A stretch of DNA of 64,000 nt from the NCBI GenBank assembly GCA_029204225.1, contig CM055092.1:43321863-43385862 (forward strand), written 5' to 3'. The notes beneath the pieces were generated by a model. It saw only the letters and a list, made by a program, of their open reading frames with translations. It was not told the origin of the DNA and ran no database searches. Within the stretch, counting starts at the first letter, position 1. Each line of letters begins with the position of its first letter. The translations under genes and the position numbers were made by a program. Positions 45,785 to 60,000 of the stretch are shown piece after piece. Origin of the DNA: Diphasiastrum complanatum (taxonomy: Eukaryota > Streptophyta > Lycopodiopsida > Lycopodiales > Lycopodiaceae).

Positions 45785-47107
45785 ATGGCAGGAGCTCAAG
45801 CTCAGGGTGTTTCTCCTTCATCACTCCTTCGCTCGTCCAATGGGCTTTTGGGAGGGCAAGTGGGAGGCGCCATTTCTCAGTCTAGTCTCTCATCTCTTGC
45901 TCCTGCTAGATCACAGTTTGGTGGCATGAACATGCTTGGCAATTTTTCCAACCTCTCATCTCTCAGTGGAGAGATGAACTCAGGCCTCACCATGGCAGGA
46001 ATGAATCAAGGGCTTAACCTGGCTGCAAATTCTGGTCTCGGTGTGGGAGCATCTCTTTCCATAGGAGCAAGCTCCGCCACCCCAACTATGCAACATTCTC
46101 TACCTATGGGTGCAGATTCCTTGAACTCTTCAAGCCTAGCTACCATGGCTTTGCCAGCGTCTCCCCTGTCCTTCTCCTCGTCAAATTTGAACTTTTCAGG
46201 ATCGTCTGGCCTCGTCGCATCCTCATTAATTCGACAAGGAGGATCAAGCCTGAACAGGCTTGATCATCAAGACAACATACAGCAACTTCAGCTGCATCAA
46301 CAACAGAATTCGAGCACAGTTTCTCAATTGTCCCAACAGCAACAGCTACAGCATGTCCAGCAAGATCAGCAGGAGCAGCAGCAGGTGTCAATGCAACAAG
46401 AGCAACAAATGCAGGGGCTTGGGAATGGGCAGCTTCTGCAAGGACAACAAATGTTTGGACTGGGATCTGGGCCTCAACTTCATGGGAAGGCGTTAGTGGG
46501 AGCGGGAGTAGGACTGGCAGGAGGACAAGCCCAGGCACAGGCACAAGCACATGCACATTCACCTCATACTTTGGCACCTGTGAAAATGGAAACGTCTCAA
46601 ATTGATCAGCCATTACTGCTGAATCAGCAGCATCATCACCAGCTTTCTGTAGCGAGGGGAGAAGTAAAGACGGAAGATGATTTGAATCATCAAGTAGTTC
46701 AGCTTGCACAGCAAAAATCTGATTCGATATTCTCACCCCATCTCCACAGGCTAGAGCTACTGAACCTCCAGCGTCACCATCCTCAGCAGTTCCAAATGCA
46801 ACTGAACCTCTTACAGCAACAGCGTCTGTTGCAGCAGAAGCAGCAACAGCAGCAGCATCAGCAACAGCAGCATCAGCAGCAACAACAGCAGCAACAACAG
46901 CAGCAGCAACAACAACAACAACAACAACAACTTTTGCAAACATTACCACAACATTTGCTTAGCCAACAGCAACAGCAACTTCAACACCAGTTGCAGCAGC
47001 ATGCTAATATGCAGACCTCGACTCCATCAAAGCCACCTGTATTTGAATCAGGAGCATGTGCTCGCAGACTAATGCAGTACATTTATCATCAAAGGCATCG
47101 CCCTTCT
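45785..47107 (+). CDS. SEU: SEUSS-like exon 1 (N-terminal and Gln-rich arm)
   Basis: 441 codons from ATG 45785 (ACAATGGC context) to the donor TCT|GTAAGT. It encodes MAGAQAQGVSPSSLLRSS at the start, the conserved LPASPLSFSSSNLNFSGSS near residue 121 (also present in SLK-type proteins), Gln-rich stretches from residue 165 on, and the opening of the conserved domain, CARRLMQYIYHQRHRPS. Reading past the donor would give a stop within 12 codons (47143). Confidence 0.93.
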
Positions 47108-50100
47108 GTAAGTCATGTTTTTGATAGCTTTTCATATCCATGAGACTTTTATATACTTGTTTCCTCAATTATGCTGCACATGATTGACATTTTGGGTCTT
47201 ACTTTTATTTTTCTGGATCCTTTTTGAAGCCATTGGTGGTCACTAATTCAAGCAAAAATGAAGCTCGAAGCACGACCAATAATCCTTAGGGCATTTGTCA
47301 TTCACTACAGTGTCTGTACAGTGGAGTCTAAATTTCCTGTCAAAAATTTCCTTTTCTAGGTCCTCACCTCTTTAAATAACATTGCTTGCAAAAAAGTATT
47401 CTCTGCTTCCACTTAGAAGGCTTGTTCAGGAAGCATTTCACCAACGAAGTTTATCACTTGCAGGACAACAACATCACTTTTTGGCGGAAGTTTGTGTCTG
47501 AATATTTTGCACCCCGTGCCAAAAAGCGTTGGTGTGTTTCCCTCTATGGGAGTGGTGGTCGTCAACCAACTGGTGTCTTTCCTCAGGTATACGTTGTACT
47601 ATTGAGTACACTTAAAGCAGGTCATTACTGTGTCCCCATCGTACAATGAGTAACACTTCAAGCAAGTCTTCAAGGCTTACAAATTGGACTTTGGGTACAC
47701 TTCGAGCAAAGTCCAAATGCTTAACCCAGACAACATGCTTAGTAGTGCTTCCAGAATTCTGTGTATGTGATTGATAATGGTTTCCAACCAAAACCAAAGT
47801 GAGATCTTGCAACAAATATGTGAGGTCAATCTCACTAATTCTTCTTATGACAAGGAACATTCTTGCAGACATACTGATGAATGCAGATTTTTTTGTTGTA
47901 AGGACAAGCAGCATTTTGCTTTCTTCTAGCCTTTGTTCTAAATGAGGCCCATATGGCCCTTGAGACCCATACATGGTTATAGATGGGGATTCTTAAATTC
48001 ATCATTTCAATCTTATATTGTAGCAAAGACATAACAATCGTGTTGGTTTTCTAGCACAGATGCAGTTCAGTACAGTGCATAGTTATCAACAGTGGATCAA
48101 TAATGTTTCAAAGACTGCAACTACTGGTCCTAACTTGGAATTTTGAGTGCACGAAGAACTTGATCTTTGTCTTTAGTGGCCTCGTTGCTGTGAAGTCGTA
48201 GTTGCTGCGTGCTATATTTTCTAATTCAGTGCAAATCTTTTTTGTTATCTGTTGGCAGGATGTTTGGCAATGCGAGATTTGTGGAACTAAGCCTGGAAGA
48301 GGTTTTGGTATGTTGCCATTTGAGCAATCATGTCTCGAGCCTAGCTACTTTATGACTAGTGAATGTTAAAGAAATCCAAATATGCATGATATTAGATGCT
48401 AGAACCTGGCAAGAGCATGAGAAAGAGCATACGCTAATTCCTAAAACACTTGTATTTTGAGTTTGGTTCTAGTGTTCTTCCCCTTTCACAATGTTCTTGT
48501 ATAATCCTCCTCTTGACTAGTTTCTTTGCAATATCTGATGCTGACTTACGTTTGGTTTGGTATCGTTATACATATAATTTTGGTTCACATATAGCCGCCA
48601 GTCAAGTGTATTTTTAATGCCCTTCATCTGACTAAAGGCCTTGTTTTTATGTTTTAGGATTCTAGAAAGGAAGGAAAACCTTTGTATATCTTTAGAGAAA
48701 AGTGTATACATGGTAGAACTCCACTATGTCGGTAGTGTTGTCATTGGGTACTGGCACATATGATCAATCGCATCCCCTAGTAGTTTTCCTCTAGGGTTGT
48801 GATGAACTTGTGACGGATTTTGTGACGTGTCAATAGGATATAGCTAATTGCTCCTAGAGTTTCCTTGTATTGGTAGATGATATGATAATTTTAAGTTTTA
48901 TTTGATTACCGAATTTGAATAAAAAGTAAGTAGTATGTGAGCTGATATGTTTGTTTATGGTAATTGTGAAATATCTTGATGAGAACTGTAGAGGTATGAT
49001 GAGACTAATAATTAAACAAGTGTTATTGGAAGGACTCAAGGGGTTTGTGTCCTTGTTGAAGTAGATACTTTTCTCTTTCTTAGAAGTTAGATCATGTTGG
49101 GCAAGAATGATGATGCTCGTATTTTCTACGTTGTAGTTGTGATGTGCTTTACATTCCTACAAATGATATCAGATAGATCATAGCTAAAACTGCAGACAAT
49201 AGATGGATCAAGAACCTTAAACCACAGGTGATATGTATTGTTAGGTAACTAGACTCAAGAGTTGGAAGTTCAAAGTTCCACGTCAGGATTCGAATTTCAC
49301 TATCGATCAATCACGAATTATAATCTACATGTTACCCATTAACTCCAAGAAAGCACTTGTCTTTGGCATGGTAGAAATCAAAGGGGGGGGGGGGAACCTA
49401 AAACCGATTCGTCGATTCAAACCTGGAGAAGCCCTAGGAACTCATATTTTGCCACAAAGTTCAAATTTTCACCAATTTTCAGGCAGTTGGAGTTGAGAGA
49501 GACATCACAATGTTTCCGTTTTTGCGCCGTTTGCCTCAGATTTGGCATGAAGCCCTCCTCATAGGAGGGCACCCAACTATAGTTGTACCTTCAGCCCATT
49601 TGCAGGTCTGAGTGCAGATTCACATCGATTTGGGGCTGTTTTTTCACTAATGAGCCAAAACAAATTTTAAGATTCTCCGGCATCTGTTTGTTGACAGTAC
49701 CTACATCAATAATACTCTACCTACTTTCAAAGCCAGGGAAAGTCTACCTCTTACTTTTATTTTCTTTCATACTTTGCTTACGAAGTTTTCTTTGCAGTAA
49801 ATAAATAAATATTTTCTCGAACTATTCATGTTCTCTTTCTTTTGTGACTTTATTTTTCTTTAACAACCATGAAAATCCAGATGATTGTATACAGACATTC
49901 CTTCTCTGTAAATTCTCCTTTTTAGCTTGCTAGTTCGACCCATGAGGGTCTACTGGCTATGGCGGAGAAGGTCATCCCTCCCCCACGATAAGGCTTACAA
50001 GATCATTTGAAATTGGTGGAACAATCTTTGACCAGTGTCCAAGGTATGCTAGAGACCTTGGTGGGTGACATTCCTACCCCTTTTAGTCTTCCTCCTTTTG

Positions 50101-53100
50101 CACAGCCTCAGCCTCAGTCACACTCATCCCTCATTCATCTTCTTATGTTGCTACGCTATTTATCCTTGTCATTTTCAAGCTTATTCAACAAACGAAGTCA
50201 AGGATATCAAGCCATCTTGTTACGCAGGCACCTCCCAGCAATGCATTGCCGACTTGTTTATCAGTCTTTTTACTCAAAATTTCGTTGTTGTAAATCTGGA
50301 CGTGGTCCTTCTGTAGTCTAGAAATTAACATGAAGTTTGTATAGGACCCATTATACTTATTGTGTAAGTTTACCCAAAAACTTACAAGCTTCATTTAAAG
50401 ACTAGATGCCTTCTCTATGACTAGTATTTCGCTACCTCAATGTTCGCTACCTCAATGCTGGTATATGCAACACTTGATAATTATCCATTGATCAGCCATT
50501 GGTAGGAAAGGTGGAGAAAATGTGTTGCATTGATTGTAGTAGCCATAGTTTTGTTTTATGTCCATATTCAAAGTAATCATGTCACACTAAAGCAATAAAA
50601 TAATTTCACCCCGAAAAAAACTTGATAGTAAAGCATGCCAAACACCTCAGGCTATGCACTTGATTAGTGTAGTAAGAAGACTCAAAGAGAACATGCTATG
50701 GATGATAATGGAAACTGTGGATGATAATGCAAAAAATGTTCCGGATTGTGAGATCCGGAACGTCAGCGGTCTGCGACCTGGGTCGCAAATTTTTTTTTTT
50801 TTTGTGGAAAAAGGAGTAATGGCCAATTTTTTTTTTTTTTTTTCTGAGTTTAATACTAACTAAACCATAATTGAATGGTGGACATGCTTTTCAATAGATA
50901 TCAGAAATCAGTTTTGAATGGTGTTCTGATGCCAATGGTTTGCAAATCTACTGATTCCGTTTTCTGTTAGAAAATGAAAGCGGCAGCGCCCCGGTGGGGG
51001 GTTTGGGGGGCAACGCCCCCCAACGGCGGGGTCCGGGGGCTGCCGGTAGACCGCGGCCCCGACGGTAAGGCCTCTTCATGATTTGGCCTTCCAGCTCCCT
51101 GAGTGAAAACACACTTTATGGTGTTTCGCACCCGAAACAGTCGGCAAACTACACAGTCATAATGCTCTCAATCAGAGCTTTCATCTGATACCCATATTGC
51201 CTAAAAAAATTTCAAAAAAAAAAAAAGATTCTGCGCGATTCTGGGAAAATCCCGAAATGCGATTCTGAATTACGATTCTGATATCGATTCTGAATCGCGA
51301 TTCAGAATCGCGGTGCATCTATGGCTGAAACCATCTACTGATGTCCAAATTTCTGAAAGCATATGAAAATGCAGCCAGTTTTTTTAAACCATCTACTGAT
51401 GTCCAGATTTCTAATCAATGTAGCCTGCAGCCATCTGAAACCAAGCAACAGATCTGCATAACAATTGCTTTTTTGATATCCTTTCACATGATACCTATAT
51501 TGGCAACTATACAAAAAAAAAATGTGAAGTTCACTTGACACTCAATACATGTTTTTTCACATGCTTGAATGCTAATTGATAATATGCCATCACAAGTTGG
51601 TCAAAATAAATGTAATGAATCTCAAACATAAAATAAAGAGATAATTTGGTGTGTCAAAAGAAGTTAAGCAACAACTTTTTCTTTGTTTTATATTTGTCTT
51701 GAAATGAGCATACTCAATCAAGGAGGTGGCACACGTAGATAAAGGAGCTTGACAACTGGGCGACTTTTGTAACTTAGCTTGTGGGCTGTTTCATTAGGTA
51801 TCTATTTGCCCTCTCACATGCTTGTTGAAGTATCTACTTAGACTTCTTGGCAAAGTCATCACTTCTCTCAGTTGACGATAATCACCAAACAATATCCCGA
51901 TCCTAGGCAGGCACTTCAGATCTATCATAGCTTTCAAGAGCACCTTAAACCGTCACAAGTGTAAAAGTCCATGAAGGTCTGTCTTTTAGCTTTCGCTTTA
52001 AGTATAAGCTTTTCTGTGAAACACGAGTTGAGTTTGAACCTGACATGTGGTACACAGCAAAGTTTGTGATGGAGTACCTGAGCACTTGGTGTATCCTAAT
52101 ATAATCAGCCTGTTCATTTGTCTGATTGGTCAAAAGTATCACCTTTTGTTGGCAAACTGAATATCTAATGGTTGGTTATGTGTGAAAATGCTGTTATGCA
52201 TTATTTCTAAACAACCAGAGCAAAAAAAGGGGTTGAAAGGGGCGTTCTTTTTGAAATAGATGTGGCAAGGAAAGTGGAGAAAAAGAATATTCACTCACCA
52301 ATTGACTTGGAAGTTGTCTTTTAGCTTTACTAGTACTGTTTTAAAATCAATTTGTATTTTGACTTATGGATGACCTTAGATTTAAGTGTCTTGATTCATT
52401 TACTTTGAATATTCACTCACCAGTTTGAACACACCATCAATATCTTTCTGTGAAGCTTCTTGATTTTTCAAATTCTATCTTCTATCCCATCCTCACCAAA
52501 ATTACAATTTATAAAACCTTCTACAGAAACCACTGTGGAAGTGTTGCCGAGGCTTTGCAAGATCAAGTACGATAGTGGTATTCTGGAGGAACTTCTTTTT
52601 GTCGACCTACCACATGAGTATAGGCTTAATCCAGGTGTCATGGTCCTGGAATATGGCAAAGCTATACAAGAAAGTATCTTTGAGCAACTTCGAGTTGTGC
52701 GAGATGGGCAATTGCGAATAATGTTCTCTCAAGATTTAAAGGTACTATTGCTCCAACTTTTTATTTTTGCTGTAATGTTTTCATCTATATTGCAAGTATG
52801 ATGAAACTTAAGGAAGACGATCTTTCAGCTGGTAGAATCTGCCTGGAGTCCCGAAAACTTTGAAAGTAGTGAGAATGCCTACTAATCACTTGCTGACAGA
52901 TCATCTCATGACTCTAGTGCTGCTATTGTTTTAGATTCTTTCTTGGGAATTTTGTGCAAGAAGTCATGAGGAGCTCTTACCTCGGAGATTGATAGTTCCT
53001 CAGGTGAATAATCTTGAATATTTCATTGTGTTTTACAGCTTTGGTCTCTAGTCACATTAATTGGAAGATACTTTTGGGGTATATTTTTCTCAGAGTGTAG

Positions 53101-53925
53101 AATGGATTTTAGATGATTCATTTGAGTATATTTTCTCAGACCGTAGGATGAATTCTATATGACTCACGATGCAAGATATATATTCATTCTTTTGACAAGT
53201 TTGTGTTTTGTTAGGAATTTGAGCAGAAACAAGTACATCTGATTGAGCCATTTATTTTGGACATTGTGCATGGATAATTTTTGTTCGAGCCGAAGATTGA
53301 AGGTGGACAGCAATGTTGCCACTGTACTCCTGTACATCCTGCATGTCTGTACAAGTATTTAAGTATTCCTAATGTTGCCATGCCTGTATGTTGCAAAACA
53401 TGTGCGCCCGTATGCCACAAGTTAAATACATTCTAAGCAAGCCAAAACAGCTTAAAATGTCGTGCATGTTATGTTTAAATTGGGCAGTTGGACATGAATG
53501 AAATAGAAACTTGAAACATTGTGAATATCAAATTTAATATCTACGTTTGAAGCTCATCACGGATAACGAGATTTTATTTAGTAACTATATGAGTGTCCAA
53601 GTGATGTACTATTCTGCAATTTCAACTACAGAATAAATGTTTTCAAAGCTTAGTGTATCCTGATCCTCATCATTGGCATCATCCACTTCGTCCATTGTTT
53701 CATTGATTATTTGGCATCGATTGAAGTTGGTACAAGTCACGACCATCAGCATTTAACAACCATCAGAGCCTGGCATGGCCATCGGCTGACCATCAGCCTT
53801 TCATGCGTTTCATGACCATCATGGCCGGTCACGACCATCAGATGGCCTTGCACGACCTTTGTGACCATCGACTGTCAGCCTTCAAGTATTGACTATCAGC
53901 CAAAACGGGAACGAGAATCTCACAT

Positions 53926-54002
<77 letters not shown>

Positions 54003-57000
54003 AGCTGAGGCGCTGCTGCTGATGCGGGCCGCCGCTGACGCAGGCTACGGCTGATCCGTGGCTTGTGCTGATCCGCCTGTCCTGCCTCTAGCCGCCTCCC
54101 CATCACACCATTGCTGGCCTTCAGCCTCCACGCTCCAACTAGCAATGGCAAAAAATCGAAAGGGGGGGGGGGGGGGGGCATCTGCACCCCACCGGTACGC
54201 CTCAGCCAGCTTCTCCATCTTCACCTTCACCTTCTCCTTCTCTGCCATTGGCAATCCCCATCTCTTTGTCAAACCCTATTGTTAATAGTGAATCCACTAT
54301 AGCCCATCCTTTTGACCCTGAATATCCCAGAAGAGGAATCACTTGTGCCTCCAGCCTTTATGATCTCCGTCATTCATGCAAATCAGATACGTTCTTATGG
54401 ATATCTCAACAGCCATCGACAAAAACTTTCTTCTCTTGAAGCTATGATCCATGCTGTGCAATCGCATCTTCAGAAACTGGATTCATCTATGGATGATCTC
54501 AAGAAAGAAGTTGCAGCTATCAAAATCGAAGCTTCTATCATTCAACTACTTCAACTAAGATCCAACAGCGTGAGAGTCAAGTGGAACATCATACCATTGT
54601 CTGAACTTGGGCATATGTGCTTAAAGGTCCTAATATTGTTGTTCTACCACCTCCATCCTCATTTATCTCAACTACGTTCACCGAGAGCCGTTTGCGAGAG
54701 CAGAAAGCTCTGCATGTCTGGGTCAGAGGTATTACGGACTCCCATGATGTTGTTGGTGATGCTAAGAAGTTTCTTGAAGAGAGTCTTCAACACCACCACA
54801 AAGATATGGATACTGCATGGCGGCCTAAGAAAGATCCAGATACTCTTGTCATACGCTTTGCATCTGCATGTGGTCGTTGTGAAGTGCTAGGGAAGAGATC
54901 TATACTGCGGGGTACCACGATATACCTGGATGAAGATCTTACTTTCATTCAGGTTCAAGGCAAAACATGAGGCCCTAACAAATGGAAAGTGGATGATCTA
55001 CAGGGATGGTATTATTTGATTTGTAGATATTAAACCTGTTGCTATTAACGAGATATCTGAGATTGTTCAGAGCTAGGTTGAGAGCACTGAAGACATGCCC
55101 AGTGGAACTTGTAAACGGTCGTCGTACCATATAATCCTGGACATTATTCTCTTCTTAGTTAGTTTGGTTTTAGTTATGTTCTTTTGACAACATTGCTCTG
55201 TCTTGGTGCCATCCTATCTGATGTACTGGTCTGTCTTATACGGCTTTTGGCATGGAAAAGACGTTAATAAAGCTCTCTCTCTCTCTCTCTCTAGCTTTGC
55301 TGCCTCAGCCTCCATTGAAGCTTGCCCTTGCCCTTCATGGCTGTCCCAGCCCTCTTACCACGTCCTTGATTAACTCTACTTAACCATACTGTACCATGGG
55401 TCAACATACCTTGTATGTGGTTAAGACTCACACAGGACTAATATCAGTAGGCTGTAGCAAATTGCTAGGGGCAGTACCCATCAGCCAACCATTTGTTACT
55501 AACACTCTATGGGGCCTTCTACCTAGAGTGAGTGAGTAGGTCTAGGACCTAGCAGCTAATTGAAGTGAACTAGTTGAGGTGTCATAGAACACTAAGTGAT
55601 GATGTGGCCAGTGGAGTGCATGCATGGTAGAGTATATCTATCTCCGTTGCCCCTAGCGCACACCACTAGTGTTGCCTTGCTTGTTGGAGATCTTGCATGG
55701 CATGGAGCTCCTACGGTTGTTGATTGCCAGTTCCATAGCTTGGAGGTGGATTTGTAAAAGATCTAGTCTGGTTGGGTTGGATTGCTCTACTCAATGCTCT
55801 TGATGATTGCTTGATTCCAGTTAGGTCTTGGTTGGCATTTTACCTCCTTTGACCTCCGTCACTATGGCTAAATTTCGACAGCCCCCATTGTAAGTGAACT
55901 ATTTGTCTTGTTTTTTGTTTCGACTAGCTGCACCCCCGGCCCCCGAAAAAAAAAAAACCAAAATGGCCTCCATTGTGGGCTATTCTACCCTCAGTTACCT
56001 CTTTCCTTTAGTGTTCCTTTGCTACCTGGAGTGACTTTTCGTCCTTTCCATTGCCAGATTCTGTATTGAATTTTTGCATCATTATGGTGGAAAAGCACAC
56101 CTGTTCTCCTACAACCAGCCCTTTAAATATGGAGGAAGAGAAAGTGGAACTTTGAGAGAAAACCAACAAGGGATGCTTTGGCCAAGATTCAACATTTTAA
56201 GATGGAATAGAACAACATAAGGAGAAAATGAGGTCGTGATTTATCATACTTAGAAACAACTCTGAGGCAAAGAAGAATAACAATGGAGAAAACGAGGTCT
56301 TGAGTTTTCGTACTTGGAAACAACTTTGAGACAAAGAAGAGAACAATGATCTCAGCACAGCTAGAGGATTGATTGAGGGAGAGTAAATACTAAAGCCCCT
56401 TAACTTAGAGTGCGTGTTCTAGACACCGATGATGACCTTACCTATATACAAGTGGAAGAGCGACACAAAACTTTGAGGAAGACAAGGATACAAGGAGATT
56501 GGTCACCTTTCGAGATGGTAAAATACATTTCATGGACGTGAGGATAGTTCCAGGTGGTGGTGCATAGTCATTCTCATGGGAGCACCCTAGAGTCCCAATC
56601 ACACACTATGGATATATTTTTTCAAAATTGGAATGGTATCCATTCATGACTAATGATAGGAGATCTACATGTTTTGATTCATGGTGGTGACATTTTATTC
56701 TATATGGAGATGTGTGAGAGTCAGGAGAGAGATTTATTAAGTTTGTGGCCTCATTTGGGACTCTATATATCATGGTCCATGGAGAGATGGGATCAATTGG
56801 AAGTGGAAGATTATATGGTGTTGCATGCTAGTGATTTCTCATAATTGCTAGACACGATGAGCAGACATGTTATATGGTGTTCCGTCTATGTCCAATATTG
56901 AGGGTTTGGAATAATCCTTGACATGGGTATTTGGTACTCCAGTTGGAATAATCCTCAAATTTCAAGCCAGATTTGTATATAGTAACCTTGAGAGTGGCTA

Positions 57001-60000
57001 GGCACTCCAATACTCCAATACATGTGGAGTACTTCATGGTGTTTGATGACTATATGCATGATAAGGGATATCAATAGTAACTCTTCTTGGGGTTAGGTTT
57101 ATACTGGGGTCGCATGGTACATGCACAAGTGGGCTTGGGGCTATATTTTACCCTACAGAATTCGCTCTTCTAGGCTTCAATCTTTTAGTTGTTGTTGATC
57201 ATGAGCAATGTTTTATCAATCCGTTTTGTACATACAGGCTCTTCCTATCTTGCAATGGCTCTCTATCGACGCAAAAACTCACACTGACCTCTCGAGATTG
57301 CGCGAAATCGCAAAAAAAATTGGTTTTTTTTTCCAATCGTTTTGTGGTCTGCTTCGAACGGGGGGTTTCAAATGCATTTCATTGTTCAAAACACGTTTCG
57401 ATACAACAATTGATGAGTTTCCTCTCGTCATCAGCATTCATACATCGTGGATTGGGAGAGAAGGTACTATGATTTGATATTTGGCTTTTACTTGGTTGGG
57501 TGGTTTGGCTCCACTATTACTCCTTTTGGTGCTTTGCAGCATGATCCACAAGATTTACAAGTGATGAGGGATGTTAGTCTTGAGAGTATGTGTACATTGC
57601 AGCATGTCACTTTCCACTTGAGACTTGTCCATATGCGGAGGGACTCTATTTATCATGGAGTGATGAGATCATTTGGAGCTATAGAACCGGGTGGTGTTGC
57701 ATGCTTATACAAAGATCTTCCCTTATGAGAACCAGGTGGTGTTGTATGCTTATACAATGACTTCATCTACAATGTTCTCATAATGGTTAAACATGTTATA
57801 TGTGGATTAGGTTGTATATATGTGACATTGATCTGAAGAGGGATGTGGTTATTGCAACATGCTATTGTCCACTTGAGATGTTGTCATAGGCTATAGGTTC
57901 TCCAATTGCTCATATATCATTTGACATTATACTATATGTTGCTTTTGGTCGCTAATGCTTGGACAACTTGAGGTTAGATTGACATCTATGATGTATAGGT
58001 TGACCCTTTTATGACTTCAAGAACTCCACAATGAGGAGTTGGGTATCATGAGAGCATTTACTTAGAAAGATGGTCCAATCATTGCATCTGGCGAGCATCG
58101 TCTACATTTGGGTGGGTCTCATGGCCTGGTCATCTATAATGACCTAGTTTGTCACATTTTCCCTTGTCACACTTGTTATACTGAGGATTGCTGCCATCTA
58201 CACCTCCGAGTCTGTTTCTTTTCTTTTGCGTGAGGCCAAACGCCATTACTGCACCTTACTCAAACGTAAAGAGCCTACCTACACGGAAGCTAAAAACAAT
58301 AGTCCTTGTCCTCTTGTATAGCTCTTGTGTAGAGTATGTTAAGGTATACCAAAATTTTACTCGTTTATTTTCTTAGAACATGCACTTCAATAGACATGCA
58401 TGTGACCTGCAAATACATATTACAATTACACATGCCAGAAACTACTTTCAAATGCAAAGTGCTAGTAAGCATATCATTTAAAAGTTCTATAAGACTTAAG
58501 ATTGGTGTAAGCAATCTCAATATTTAATATGATTTGAATATGTTCATACTAAACAAAATGCGGAATAAAGACTTAAGAGGGAGATTACTATTGAATTCCA
58601 CACAAACAAAGATTTCTAACAACAAGTGAATAAAATATTGCCTACCTAACTTTGGATTCTGGATTGCTTCTGGGAGGATGTGATTGCTGCTAATGGAGAT
58701 CTGAAGCTACTCATACCACCAAACTCTTTGAAGATATCGTATCACTCAAAAATAGCCTTAGGCAAACTCTGCTAGAACAATCCAGTATAGAAGTAAAGGT
58801 TTGTCGTGAATCAAACAGACAACATATTATTCTAAATGCAAGGAGGCTGCCCAATCCAAATGTGTGATCCCTATATAGCAAGTCTCAACAACATTCATGG
58901 CAATTAGTGTGACTAGAGTCTCAAAAAGATGAGATTTGCTCTCATCATCCCTGGCACATTTGTGGAATCCCTTCCCTAGTTGTCCCATAGTTGCTCATCT
59001 CATGTTTAAAATAGGTCACGTGTCTAAGACCCCTAGTTATGTATTGAGAAACAAAAGAAATATAGTATAGCAGCTAATATGCTCAGACTTGCTCAACACA
59101 TTCCCTTTCTCTTCACATGAAAGAAATATATTCAGTACACGTCCTTTCTCATGGGGCATTCCTGCATGGCAAAATTGTTGTTATTGGAACCCAATTTTGA
59201 CACTTGTCCAAACACTTCACCCATGCATGGCCAATCGAACCAAATTACACATATACACTATCCAAATACAATACTAAACAAATAGAACTGACTTTTAGTT
59301 GACGACATACATGTGCATTGTGGTATTGTGGAACATAAGCTTTGTAAGGATATTAAGTTATGTTCCACAATACTACAATGTACTACTTTTAACATCACTG
59401 CGAAGTACTCTTTCACGTACAACGTGATATTTAATCTCTATGTGTTTGGTTCTAGCATGATAGATAAGATTTTTAACAAGTTGAATCCTACTCTAGCTGT
59501 CACATACAAGGATGCTTTTTGAGTGCTACTGAAGACCAATCTTTGCTAGAGCGGTGTAACCATATCACTTCCTGCATTGCACTTCCCAAGGCCTTGTATT
59601 CCTCCTCAGTAGTGGATAAGGCCACTTTATTTTGCTTCTTGCTTGACCACAAAAAACAACATGGTTACCTTGTTGATGCTATGTACTTATTGTGAATTCA
59701 ACAAAGTTTAGTTTGAGATCTATCTGTACATGCTTGATTGTGGTTTGTCTATGAGTGCAGTTCAGGGAGATTTTGATAGGTGACCAAATTTTCAAAGAGA
59801 CAATACGTACTCTGAGCATCCCCTATATGTGTCTCAAAACAAAATCACGTTAAATTGATGAAGGAAGACTGTTCTTTTCCAGGTGAATTGGTGACTACAT
59901 GTCTCATACTGGTAAGACATGTGAATAGTACACCCAAGTATCCATAGGAGTTGTTTATGTACAAAGGCTGACCATCCATTGAAAAATCATGCATATAACA

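Noticed and set aside
46140-46949. 269-codon minus-strand frame rich in Val/Ala opposite SEUSS exon 1
   Set aside because: It is the mirror of the glutamine codon tract and Ser/Gln-rich coding sequence; no start context, domain or splicing supports it.
47612-47974. Minus-strand 120-codon frame in SEUSS intron 2
   Set aside because: No family resemblance, lies wholly in an intron, antisense.
52460-52801. A 113-aa independent gene
   Set aside because: It is SEUSS exon 4 read through into both flanking introns.
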